From Zanthoxylum bungeanum (taxonomy: Eukaryota > Streptophyta > Magnoliopsida > Sapindales > Rutaceae), in contig SKCR01035550.1 of NCBI GenBank assembly GCA_019454045.1, positions 62,001-126,000 of the forward strand: 64,000 nucleotides of DNA, in the 5' to 3' direction. How positions within the stretch are numbered: position 1 is the first letter of the stretch; every line of letters begins with the position of its first letter. Both the position numbers and the translations under genes were made by a program. Positions 43,100-55,000 of this stretch are shown piece after piece. Under the pieces are notes generated by a model, which was given only the letters and a program-made list of their open reading frames with translations, was not told the DNA's origin and did not search any database.

Positions 43100-43121
43100 T
43101 GTTGGTTTCTATTAAGGTCCA
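43100..43121 (-). mobile_element. 22-bp inverted LTR terminus at the B3/A junction
   Basis: TGTTGGTTTCTAT then TAAGGTCCA resembles the reverse complement of the A1 LTR 3' end (GGACCTATAGAAACTCCAACA), and is followed at 43122 by the LTR start TGTCGGACAATTATG. It looks like the tip of a minus-strand A LTR that inserted in B3 and was then hit by the plus-strand outer A element. Confidence 0.55.
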
Positions 43122-43904
43122 TGTCGGACAATTATGACCCATAGCGTCACTATTTGTACAGATCACGGTATTGTTGTACAAATTAACTGTGTGACAAATG
43201 AGATTGCACTCTTATCATTTGTGATTTGATCACCTAGATATATAAATGATAGGAGGTCCCTGTGATTTGTTCCTGGATTGAGAATGATATGAGACAATTC
43301 AATCCATGAAGATAAATCATTAAACATCCCTAGTCAGAGCATTATCGAGATTGGACATCGATGAATGCGTAAAAGACTAGTATTACATTGTGCGCGTTGT
43401 GAGGGCACAACGGCATAGTTCTCATATATTTGGGTATAGGATACTCATGCAAGTGTAATAGGAGTTTGTGTTTCACCGATGGTACGGGAACAGCTTCGCT
43501 CTGGATAAGACCCCCTCAGAATTCATTGGTAGTATGACTATGTGTCTATGGAAGTCCGAAATCAGGGTAGGTTATTTGGTCTTAACCTGAGACTTGTACC
43601 GCTAATACTTGCGACAATCAATATACTTTGGTTGGTCCATCGTCCAGGACTTTAACATGTTCTGTGTACGCCAATGCTGGGTATATTGAGAATCGTAGTG
43701 TGTGGGTGTGATGTCAAGATGGAAGTGTCATTCCAGTCATATGGAGTTGATGATCGTGCAGGGATAACATAACTGGTTCTCTAAATAAGGTTGCAACCGT
43801 CGGGATAATATAATTGGTCATGATTGCCGATATTAAAGAGACTAGTTTGCTCGTAATCCGATATATGCTTCGTACGGGGCAGACACTGTACCAGCCCCAG
43901 GCCT
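43122..43904 (+). mobile_element. Outer A element, 5' LTR left part
   Basis: It follows the A LTR from TGTCGGACAATTATGACCC to ...CAGCCCCAGGCCT, then is cut by the inner A element. The same target reads on at 53767 (GGCCTCGCATGTGATC). Together with 53767-55000 it makes an LTR of about 2.0 kb. Confidence 0.85.
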
Positions 43905-45926
43905 TGTTGGACAGTTTGACCCATAGCGTCACTATTTGTACAGATCACGGTGTTGTTTAATAAATTAACTATGTGACAAAGGAGATTGCACTCTCATCGT
44001 TTGTGATTAGATCACCATAGATATATAAATGAAGAGAGGTCCATATGATTAGTTCCTGGATTGAGAATGATATGAGACAGTATCAGTCCACGAAGGATTA
44101 ATCATTAAATATCCCTAGCCGAAGTATTATCGAGACAGGACATCGATAATGCGGAATAGGCTAGTATTGCACTTGTGCGCGTTGTAAGGGCACAACGTCA
44201 TAGTTCTCATATATTTAAGTATTGGATACTTATGCAAGTGCGATAGGAGGTTGCGTTTCACCGATGGTACGGGAAACAGCTTCGCTCTGGATAGACCCCT
44301 CGGAATCCCATTGGTATTATGACTATGTGTCTATGGGAGTCCGACATCAGGGTAGGTGTATTTGGTCTTAACCTGAGACTTGCACCGCTAATGCTTACGA
44401 CAATCAATATACTTTAGTTGAGGTCGTCTAGGACTCTAACCGGTTCTGTGTACGCCAACTGCTGGGTATATTGAGAATCGTAGAGTTTGGGGTGTGATGT
44501 CAAGACGGAAGTATCACTTCAGTCATAGTGGAGATGATGTCACGCAGGATACGGTATTAGTGCTCTTAAGTGTTGCGTAACCATCGGGATATTATGACTA
44601 CGTCATGCATATTCGATTATAGAGACTAGTTACCAGACATCCGACATGTGCTTCGGACGGGGCAGACACTTATCCAGCCCCAGCCCTAGCACCTGACTAT
44701 CCGATACTGGGCCGATATACACAATACTTGGTATACTACGCTTGATACAGATCTTAAATATTCTTAGATGGATATGTCCGGAGAATTGGGTAGACTTGGT
44801 GCTTTGCTAGAAGCCAACCTTGTCTTGTAAATCGGTAAAACGTAGTACTTGGTACTCACGTGTTCGGATAGTCCGATGACCGATTTGACTACCAACATAT
44901 CCGGGGATCTCATGGGTTGCTTCCCAAAGATTCACCGATGACGTATGACTCGCACTTTATTAATCTGGGATTAATATGATGAGAGAGAGAATTAATCTGG
45001 GATTAATTCAGAGATATTTTATCTGGGATAAAATATCAATTTAAAGAGAGAGAGAATGATTATTTGGAATTAATCGATTAATTAATATATTTCATATATT
45101 AAACGAAATTGGATTTCGACGCGGAATGAAAATTAGATTTTAATTCGGGCGAGCGAATTAATTTAGAATTAATTCGTTAGCGACGTGAATAGTGATTTCT
45201 CTAGGCGTAATCATTTAATTACGACGCGACGGAAAATTCGTTAATTTAGAATTAGCGAATCCGAGCCCGAGATTATTTACGAGCGCATTCGCATTTCGAA
45301 TCGAGCGCGGCTCGTCAAATCAAGCGTCAAATCATTAGTCGCATCAAGCGTCAAATCACTTGTCACTTTGAGTGATGTGACTTGACAACTTGATTGAGTG
45401 GACTTGATGTGATGATGATTGTGTGTTGTTCAATTAAACAAATGTGTGTGAAATGAATTTCAAATGAAATTCATGTGTATTAGATACACAAATTACACAC
45501 AAAACCGTGAAACACATTTTCCCTCCTCTCTCTCCTCTTCTTCTTCCCTCTCATCACTCATGTTTTTGTTGTTCATGTGAGGCAGTGAACTGCCGAATTT
45601 AAGAAGCAAAAATGGAGGGCAGCAAGTGTGTTTTGTGGCAAAACAAGAGTGTTAGCACACTCCGGGATCAATGCGAAAGTGATAGGGAAGCTTACCCATG
45701 AGCCGGGATTCAAATGATGAAGCTTGGAGCTTCAAATCTTGAAAATAAGGGGCGAATTACACTGTTCACAGCAGCCCACTGCCGCCCATTACAGTGTGCA
45801 GAATTTCGTTTTTGTTGCCTCCTTCATCGCTCAACCGCTCGATGTAAGTATTCCGCACTTCCGTCGTTGTATTCACTCATGATTCTTGCTTGAGTTTTGA
45901 TCTTGGGACCTATAGAAACTCCAACA
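43905..45926 (+). mobile_element. 5' LTR of A inner (2022 bp)
   Basis: It runs from TGTTGGACAGTTTGACCC to ...GAAACTCCAACA. The inverted-repeat chain at 44958-45260 includes 11-bp arms GATATTTTATC/GATAAAATATC around TGG (45013-45037) and perfect 10-bp arms CGAATTAATT/AATTAATTCG around TAG (45154-45176). GTAAGT is at 45844-45849, followed by ATTCCGC. Confidence 0.92.
44958..45260 (+). repeat. Inverted-repeat chain in A inner 5' LTR
   Basis: Arms in order: TATTAATC/GATTAATA around TGG (44958-44976); AATTAATC/GATTAATT around TGG (44990-45008); GATATTTTATC/GATAAAATATC around TGG (45013-45037); a decayed GATTAATT pair; TAATATAT-type arms near 45082-45100; CGAAAT/ATTTCG around TGG (near 45103); AAAAT/ATTTT around TAG; CGAATTAATT/AATTAATTCG around TAG (45154-45176). 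The same set is at 52790-53095 and 1-240. Confidence 0.88.
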
Positions 45927-48607
45927 ATGGCATCAAGAGCTTAGGTTAAAAGCATGAAAAAGTTAGGGCTAAAATTTGGGCAAACATGATTTTGAGCATG
46001 ATAAATTAAATTGGATGGATTTGTATGCTTAATTGTGTTTGAATTGAAGATTGATTGGGTCAATTTCAACAAATTGTGATTGGATCATTTTTTTCCCCAA
46101 ATTACTACCTTGGCCGAAAATTGTGATGATGATTTAATGTCTTGGGATTTTTGATTTTTGACAATTGGATGTGTTGGAAATCATTCGGGAATATGATTTG
46201 ATGTCGATTGCGGAATCAATTGGATTGAATTCGAATCGGACGAAAAATCCCCAAATTGCCAAGTATGTCATAAAGCTTGAAATTGGGTAAAATTGATTTG
46301 AGCATGCAATTATGAAATTGGATGATAAAGTATGCTTGAATGTATTTTAATTGATGATTGGTTGGATCAATTTGATTAAATATTGTTTGGAACAAATTTC
46401 CCCAATTTTGATGTGTTGGCCGAATAGGAGTATGCCCTAAATCTTGGTATTTTGTTTCGTTGATCATTGGATGACTTGAAACGATTGAGGATGTTGATTT
46501 AATGTTAATTTGGATTTAATTTGGATTGAATTCGGAATTGACATAAAATTAGTCCACATTACCGAGAGTATAAAGCATGTAATGGGTTTGATTTTAATCT
46601 TAATGTGTTGGACATGTGATGATGAAAATGAGCATGATTAGTTAGCCTAATTTGTGTTTTAGAAATGTTAATTATGGTGATTAATCATGATATACACTTT
46701 AGGTAATTAAATTGCGAAATTGGATTTGTGTAATTTAATTAATTGGGCTAATTTTGGAAATTGAGCTTGAATTGTTGTTATTGGGCTTTGTTTGTACAAA
46801 GTTTGTTTTAGGAAAATTGGTTGGATCCAATTGGGCCCAAAACCGCATCCATAAAGCCCAAATGCAACATAATGGACCTTTGTAATTTAATTGGGCCTAA
46901 TGGGCCAAAATTAATTTAAAGGCTTATGGGGTAAATCCCGGATTGGACTTTGGTTGCGGTTTGACCCGAGTTGACCAAAAGACCACGCCTTAAGAAATTA
47001 ATTAAAAGCCCATTAGACTTTAATTAAATTAATATTGGATATTAATCGGGCTTTGAGACCCGTTGCGATTAAATTTGGAATTTAAGTCGAAAAAGGTTTA
47101 TTATAAAGTGTGATATTTAATTTGGAATTAAATAGTGAATTAGAATTAAATACAAATTGAATTGGATTTAATTGTGTAGTTTAATTTAATTCGGGAATTG
47201 TACTTTAAGTACTTATTCGCAAAAACGAGTTTGACTCGAACAAAATCAAATCGTTGTTTGAACATTGGATGATCATTAATTATCAAGATTAATAATTGGA
47301 TTAGATTGATTGATAACATGCTTGAGTGAATACATGGTTGTGATGCATGAATAATGTATATCGGATGGATATTAGATGGGTGGGGCAATTTTAGAAATTG
47401 TTGTAATAAATTTGATTTATTAATTGGACCTGCGTGTCCAGCCTTATCACCTCCTATTCTTTGTATTCTCTTCTCACCTATTCCCCTCAATGTAAATGAG
47501 GTTTCTTTAGAAGTGTAGTGTAACGGGTAGAAGAAATATTTGTGCTAGCGGGAGAGAGAAAGTGAGAGATTTGATCTAGGATCAATGTGTAAAATATCCA
47601 TCCGCATATCATTATTATTTTATCATATGCGCTTTATTATGTGTTTAGAATGCATGTTTAAGGGTGTATGATGATGAGACCTTAACAAAGATAATAAATT
47701 GGTTGCCAATTTGCACACGAAAAACCCTCATCAAATATCATGCGTTTTTCCTTCCATTGAGTGATTCTTGCTCAAGATCCGAGACGGCATGGGTTGTTGG
47801 CCAAAGTCAAGCCCTTTGTCTGTCGAAGATGTGTTTGAATCACGAAGGCTTTGTTACATGTCAGTGTCTTGTCCAAGTTGTGGTTTGTTGGCCAAAGTCA
47901 AGACCACTTCTTGTCCATCGACATTGATTACGAAGCTTTCCATGGTCAATGGGTCGCGCTTGACTGGGATCATTAGGTTTGTTGTGCCAAAGCCAAGGCC
48001 TAGTTGATTCAGAGGAAAAAGGTTAGGTAATACATTGGATGTATTGGCATATATAAGATATATGTTTGGGATTTGAAGTCCACCTACTGGATCTAGGAAT
48101 TGGATTGGATCCAATTGATCTTAGAGATCTACCTAGTTAATTATCATACAATTTGTTGGCCAAAGTCAAGATTGTGTGATATTTAACGGGATCCTAGCCC
48201 ACTAGGAAACACGGTTTCCCGAGTACTCGACAGAGGGTTAGAGGCTCGCCGAAAAATAGTGGGAGGCAAGAATTGAATTTGCAATACTCGTTCAATTACT
48301 CGCCATACGCGCTCATTTAATTATTTCGTCATTAGATTAAATGTTAGTTGGACTAATATTTAAATTGTTGTTTTATTTAACAGTTGGACTGTATTATAGT
48401 TGATTATATATAATTGGATTATATTAATCAATATATTTGAATTAATTAATTTCAGTTTACAGTTGATTTTATAATTGGATTATAGTAATCAATGTAATTG
48501 AGGTTAATTAATTTAGATTATATTTGATTATATAGTTGGACTATTATAATCATTATAATAAATAGTACCACAAATCGTTGATTAAATAGTTGGACTATTA
48601 GAATCAA
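45927..48607 (+). other. Primer-binding site and leader of A inner
   Basis: ATGGCATCAAGAGC (decayed primer-binding site) opens the region. The 2.7 kb leader is homologous to that of copy C. GTTGGCCAAAGTCAAG occurs at 47796, 47887 and 48155, with the diverged form near 47980. Hairpin-like words around TGG abound near 47060-47160. The segment 48370-48605 is a string of imperfect repeats of TAGTTGGACTAT / TATAATTGGATTATA. A TTTATTTAACAG acceptor-like site ends at 48383. Open frames of 80-87 codons on both strands near 47664-48114 are not convincing genes. Confidence 0.78.
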
Positions 48608-51600
48608 GATAGATATGAAAGATTAGTGTTTAAGACATAATCCTGGGTGAAAATGTATTTAAACGACTTTAATTTTCAAATCGGGAATAAATTTTCAGGA
48701 TGGTCCTGGAAACTAATTAGTTATTTTATTTGATAAAATAATATTATGCCTACCGAATTAAGCAAATAGTAGAACATGAAATGATAATTTTGGAATATTA
48801 TGTAATGATAACTAGTGCTTAATCCATAATACTTGTCATATAGACTCCTTAATTTCTTTATCAGAACTAAGGATTAGATTCTTAAAGTATGATATTGAAA
48901 TTGAAGGATATTCAAAGATTAGATCTTGGAAGTACTTTTAAAATTGCAATAAATAATTCTTGGAGAATTAAAGACTATTCTCAAGGAGATAAAGTCAAAA
49001 TTTGCAATTAGGCAAGTAGTGCAAGGCACACCTTACTTCAATATTCTGGAAACCCGAGGCTTGGTCAAAGGCAACTGGAATATTGAAAATGACAAAGGCA
49101 AAATCATTATAGTCTTCTTGGAAGATAAATGACATATCCCAAAATGTCTGCACAATTGTGGCAAACGGAATCGCGAAGCGTGACTGTCGTTTGGACAAAG
49201 CAGACATGAAGGAATTGAAGACGAGCAAGGCTCTGACTTCAAATATGTTTGTCAAAATTATGTTCATTACTAGTATTAAAATTGGATTTTTTAGATACTT
49301 AATATGGTACATAATAAATATATATATTGATGTTCAGAATCTGCTATGAGCAGGATTAGAGAACTGTTATAATGTAACTAGTTTGACTAGATACATTATC
49401 TCTTTATCAGTGTTTAACCCACTGCGGGTGAACCTTTATATTTTAGAACACTAAAGTGTTTTTTATATATAAGGATGATATTGAGATAAACACATTAGAT
49501 GTGAATAACAGAATTTATATTTTGAATATAAATAAATCTCAAATATATATAATGACAAACAAATAGCTCAAAATGATTTGATCAGAAGAAACTAATTATG
49601 GCATTGTTGTCTGGGACACAATCGAACAAGACTCGTATATCCACACTTTCGAAGAGTGGGTACTCGGACTGTTTTGATTCCAATCAAATAAAGTCTACGA
49701 ATCTAGTTTATTGGGCAATGTGCCTAAAACACTATTTACTTGGTAAAAGTGTAAATGCCACCGATCTATAAGCCCTAGTTCATAATGAAGCAAGTGGGCC
49801 CATGTCTAGCTAGGCTAGATATGGATATGAATATTTCGTGACCTATACAGATGTGGCATCGCGTAATGGTTGTGTGTTTCTTTTGAAGAACACAAATCGG
49901 AAACTTTTAGAGTTTCGACACGAAATAGACAAATAGATCGACTATAGTATTATACCGTCACGGTAAGACCGTAATGGAAAATACTTAAGCAATAAGTTTC
50001 TTATATACTTGAAAGAGTATAGTATTCTTTCAAATGAGGACTCCTCCCGGACACGTCAAAGTGACGGTGTGTCCGAACGGATTAACCGAATTTTTAGACA
50101 TGATAAGGCTAATCATGAGTCGCTCTGAGCTACCATTTCCTTCAACGGATAAGTTTTAACAGTGCAATAACTTATTTAGAATAAGGTTCCATAATAATCT
50201 GTTTGACAGATTACATATTAGATATGAACGGGAAAGAAACCGGGTTTCTCATTCCTGACCATTTGGGATGCTAGGCATATGTTTGGATGATACCAAACTA
50301 AAACCCAAATTGGATAAGTGTCAATTGTAGGCTATCCTAGGGATACCATAAGTATTGTATTTATACATCTCACATGAGAACAATTAGATTGTTGCTCACC
50401 ATGCAGTTTTCCTGAGAGGAATACAGACATGCAGTGGTAAGTGGGAGGATAGTAAAACTCGATGAAAATCGGAGTAATACTATTCAAGGCACCTATTCCT
50501 AATGGAACATAAATAGTTCATCAAGGATGAAACTATTCCATTAATCTTCGAGTACACAAGACCACGTAGATCGGAGAGAGTCAGAAACAACCTGGGGTAT
50601 GGGTTTCTGATCTCACCTCATAAAGATGTTAATCTTTTAAGGTATACCAACTGATTACGTATGAGGTAGTGATACAAGGTATCGACTCCCTATTATGACA
50701 AAGTGTCATGAGTCCGAAATGGATTCCATGTATATCAACAAGTTTGGATACTAGTTGATGTACCATAAGACATTGTGCCTATTGGTACTTTATAAGTCTT
50801 CAAGGAAGACATACATGGAAGGCAACATACCAACGTACTAAGCTAGGCTTGTAAAGAAAAGGTAGAGTTATCAACATTGTGTTGATTCCGACGAAACCTT
50901 TTACCTGTTGCCATTGTAAATCCATTTGGATAATGCTTGCTAAAGCTGTGTATTTCATTTATGAAATATGACAGCTTAACGGAAAATCGCTTTCCTGAAA
51001 AGGAAACCTTTCGGAGGATGTTTATAACATCCTGTCGGTTTTGTCGTACCATAACAAGCAAACAAGGTTTGCAGGTTATTCGATCCATGTTTGGATTGAA
51101 GCAAGCATAGGTTCTAGGAATTATCGTTTTGATGTAATCATAATGGAGTATGATTTAATTCAAAACGAAATGATTCTTGTGTATATAAAAGGGTTAGTGG
51201 GAGTGCACTGACATGAATGTCATGTAAGATAATGATAATATGTCATTTCTTGGAAATGATATTCCCATAAAATAATCGGTGAAAGCTTGGCTTTCCTGAT
51301 AACGACTATAAGTCGTAACAAAGGTACTATACAATAGTATAACGGTACAGTGAGCTGGAAATCTTCCAAGCAAGATACTGTTGCCGAATAAACAACAAAT
51401 GCGGATTATTGCTGCAGCTGAGGCAGCAATAGAAGCCATTTGGATCGATAATAAATCTAATTAGATTAGATATAGTTCTGTTAGCGGCTGAGCTAGGCGT
51501 CAGCACAGGCTAAGAATTAATGGTCTCATCGACGATCCAGATATATACTTCGATATTCATCTGATTCGTTCGGATCATACATCATGGCGATGTGATGATC

Positions 51601-51716
51601 GTGTAAATCGCGTCAGACGATAATCATGCAAATCCGCTGACGAAAATCTTTTCTCTCAGCAATTTGAGCGAACCGTACATAGTTCGGGTGTTAGACACTC
51701 GAGTGACTGGCTATGT
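48608..51716 (+). pseudogene. gag-pol: Collapsed copia gag-pol (A inner)
   Basis: It is collinear with copy C but dense in stops and short deletions. Landmarks: gag start remnant (GACATAATCCTGGGTG, 48636), knuckle TGTCTGCACAATTGTGGC (49146), pre-integrase GGCATTGTTGTCTGGGAC (49599), integrase GTGTCCGAACGG (50070), RT GATGTTTATAACATCC (51018) and RNase H AGCTGGAAATCTTCCAAGC (51353). The YVDD block is lost: the region reads ATAATGATAATATGTC (51227), as in the outer copy. Late RT (about 60150-60380 in the outer copy) is missing after 51297. No open frame exceeds about 105 codons. Confidence 0.88.
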
Positions 51717-51730
51717 GCCAAGTGGGAGAT
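51717..51730 (+). other. Polypurine tract of A inner
   Basis: GCCAAGTGGGAGAT, intact, directly precedes the 3' LTR. Replication signals are kept while coding is lost. Confidence 0.88.
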
Positions 51731-53766
51731 TGTTGGACAATTATGACCCATAGCGTCACTATTTGTACAGATCACGGTGTTGTTGTACAAATTAACTATG
51801 TGACAAAGAGATTGCACTCTCATCGTTTGTGATTAGATCACCATAGATATATAAATGAAGAGAGGTCCATATGATTAGTTCCTGGATTGAGAATGATATG
51901 AGACAGTATCAGTCCACGAAGGATTAATCATTAAATATCCCTAGCCGGAGTATTATCGAGACAGGACATCGATAATGCGGAATAGGCTAGTATTGCACTT
52001 GTGCGCGTTGTGAGGGCACAACGGCATAGTTCTCATATATTTAAGTATTGGATACTTATGCAAGTGCGATAGGAGGTTGTGTTTCACCGATGGTACGGGA
52101 AACAGCTTCGCTCTGGATAGACCCCTCGGAATCCCATTGGTATTATGACTATGTGTCTATGGGAGTCCGACATCAGGGTAGGTGTATTTGGTCTTAACCT
52201 GAGACTTGCACCGCTAATGCTTACGACAATCAATATACTTTAGTTGAGGTCGTCTAGGACTCTAACCGGTTCTGTGTACGCCAACTGCTGGGTATATTGA
52301 GAATCGTAGAGTATTGGGTGTGATGTCAAGACGGAAGTATCACTTCAGTCATAGTGGAGATGATGTCACGCAGGATACGGTATTAGTGCTCTTAAGTGTT
52401 GCGCAACCATCGGGATATTATGACTAGGTCATGCATATCCGATTATAGAGACTAGTTACCAGACATCCGACATGTGCTTCGGACGGGGCAGACACTTATC
52501 CAGCCCCAGCCCTAGCACGTGACTATCCGATACTGGGCCGATATACACAATACTTGGTATACTACGCTTGATACAGATCTTAAATATTCTTAGATGGATA
52601 TGTCCGGAGAATTGGGTAGACTTGGTGCTTTGCTAGAAGCCAACCTTGTCTTGTAAATCGGTAAAACGTAGTACTTGGTACTCACGTGTTCGGATAGTCC
52701 GATGACCGATTTGACTACCAACATATCCGGGGATCTCATGGGTCGCTTCCCAAAGATTCACCGATGACGTATGACTCGCACTTTTATTAATCTGGGATTA
52801 ATATGATGAGAGAGAAAATTAATCTGGGATTAATTACAGAGATATTTTATCTGGGATAAAATATCAATTTAAAAGAGAGAGAATGATTAATTTGGAATTA
52901 ATCGATTAATTAATATATTTGATATATAAACGAAATTGGATTTCGACGCGGAATTAAAATTAGATTTTAATTCGGGCGAGCGAATTAATTTAAATTAATT
53001 CGTTAGCGACGTGAATAGTGATTTCGCTAGGCGTAATCATTTAATTACGACGCGACGGAAAATTCGTTAATTTAGAATTAGCGAATCCGAGCCCGAGATT
53101 ATTTGCGAGCGCATTCGCATTTCGAATTCGAGCGCGGCTCGTCAAATCAAGCGTCAAATCATTAGTCGCATCAAGCGTCAAATCACTTGTCACTTTGAGT
53201 GATGTGACTTGACAATTGATTGAGTTGACTTGATGTGATGAGTGATGTGTGTGTTTGGCATTAAAGCCAAATGTGTGTTGAAATGAATTTCAAATAAATT
53301 CATTTCATGTGTATTAGATAACACAATTACACACAAAACCGTGAAACACATTTTCCCTCCTCTCTCACTCCTCTTCTTTCTTCCTCTCATCACTACGTTT
53401 TTGTTGTTCATGTTTGTGCGGCAGTGAACTGCCGATTTAAGACCAAAAATGGAGGGAAGCAAGTGTGTTTGTGGCAAAACAAGAGTGCTAGCACACTCCG
53501 GGATCAATGCGAAGGTGATAGGGAAGCTTACCCATGAGCCGGGATTCAAATGATGAAGCTTGGAGCTTCAAATCTTGAAATAAGAAGGGCAATTACACTG
53601 TTCACAGCAGCCCACGCCGCCCATTACATGTGCAGAATTTCGTTTTGTTGTTGCCCCGTCGTCGCTCAACCGCTCGATGTAAGTATTCCGCACTTCCGTC
53701 GTTGTATTCACTTATGATTTTGCTTGAGTTTTGATCTTGGGACCTATAGAAACTCCAAACCCAACA
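51731..53766 (+). mobile_element. 3' LTR of A inner (2036 bp)
   Basis: It runs from TGTTGGACAATTATGACCC to ...AACTCCAAACCCAACA, followed by TSD GGCCT. It closely follows the 5' LTR. The terminal CCAAACCCAACA has a few extra bases compared with CTCCAACA at 45926. GTAAGT is at 53679-53684. Confidence 0.92.
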
Positions 53767-55000
53767 GGCCTCGCATGTGATCATCCGATACTTGGACAAA
53801 AGACGCAAAAACTATGTATACTACGCCTGATACAGATCCGTTATTCTGTAAGGATATTTCCGGAGAATTGGTAGGCATGGCGCTTTCTAGAGGCCACAAC
53901 CTTGTCTTGTAAATCGGTATAAACGTAGTACGGTACTTACGTGTCGGATAGTCCGACGACCGAATTAGTGCCAACATATCCATGGTCTCATCGGTCGCTT
54001 ACCCAAAGATTCACCGATGCCGTTGACTCGAATTTTTAATTAATCTGGGATTATTAGTGGAGAGAAAATTAACTGGGATTAATTTCAAGATATTTTATCT
54101 GGATAAAAATATCAAGTAAAGAGAGATAACGATTAATTTGGATTAATCGAAAAATTAAATATCTCGATATATTAATGAAATTGGATTTCACCGCGATTAA
54201 AATTATATTTTAATTCGGGCGAACGAGTAAATTTAGAATTAATTCGTTAGCGACGTGAATAGTGATTTCGCTAGGCGTAATCATTTAATTACGACGCAAC
54301 AGAAAATTCGTTAATTTAGAATTAGCGAACCCGAGCCGGGATTATTTGCGAGCGCATTCGCATTTCGAATTCGAGTGCGGCACGTAAGTCTAATCAAGCG
54401 TCAAATCGCTAGTTCCATCAAGCGTCAAAATCATGTCACTTTGAGTGATGTGACAAGTGATTGATTGATTGATTGATGAGAGTGATGGGTGGTTGTTGGC
54501 ATTAAAAGTTTTCTTTTTATTAGCCAATTTTTGGTATATGATTTAATAAATCAAATAAAAATTAGACAACACACTTTTTACTTTCTCTTCTCTCCACTCT
54601 TCTCTTCTTCATCTTCACGCCCAAAGTTGGCAATTTTTTCTTGTTTCTGGTTTGGCAGTTCTGCCGTGAACCAAGGGAGAAAAATTGGAAGAAAAGTCAC
54701 GATTTTGTGGCAAAATCGAGAGTGCTAACACACTATGGGATTCATGCGAAGGTGATAGGGAAGTCTACCCATGAGCCGGGAATCGTTGACAAGCTTGGAG
54801 CTCAAAATTTGGAGGCAAAAACCGAAACCAGTGGCTGTGATCTGCTCACTGCCGTGACAGTCCAAAGGCAGAGAATTGGAGTTTTGTTGCTTGCCGCGTC
54901 GCTCAACCGCTCGATGTAAGTATTCCGCAACTTCCTCGATTGTTATTCACACATGTTCATGCTTGATTTGTGATCCTTGGGACCCTTAGAATCTCCAACA
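53767..55000 (+). mobile_element. Outer A element, 5' LTR right part
   Basis: It resumes at GGCCTCGCATGTGATC and ends ...GAATCTCCAACA before the primer-binding site. The inverted-repeat chain (about 54035-54330) is partly decayed. GTAAGT followed by ATTCCGC is at 54916-54921. Confidence 0.88.

Larger units (their letters stand above)
43905..53766 (+). mobile_element. Complete non-coding copia element A inner (9862 bp), TSD GGCCT
   Basis: Two LTRs (2022 and 2036 bp), primer-binding site, 2.7 kb leader, collapsed gag-pol and polypurine tract are present. The exact TSD is GGCCT (43900-43904 and 53767-53771). It sits in the 5' LTR of a close relative. The LTRs agree closely by eye, implying a recent insertion, yet the interior is already riddled with stops and deletions, many shared with the outer copy. 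It must have been moved by proteins supplied in trans (inference). Confidence 0.93.

Noticed and set aside
53190..53549. 119-codon minus-strand open frame
   Set aside because: It is the antisense of the A1 LTR promoter/U5 region. The matching region at 347-547 and 45360-45690 does not keep the frame.
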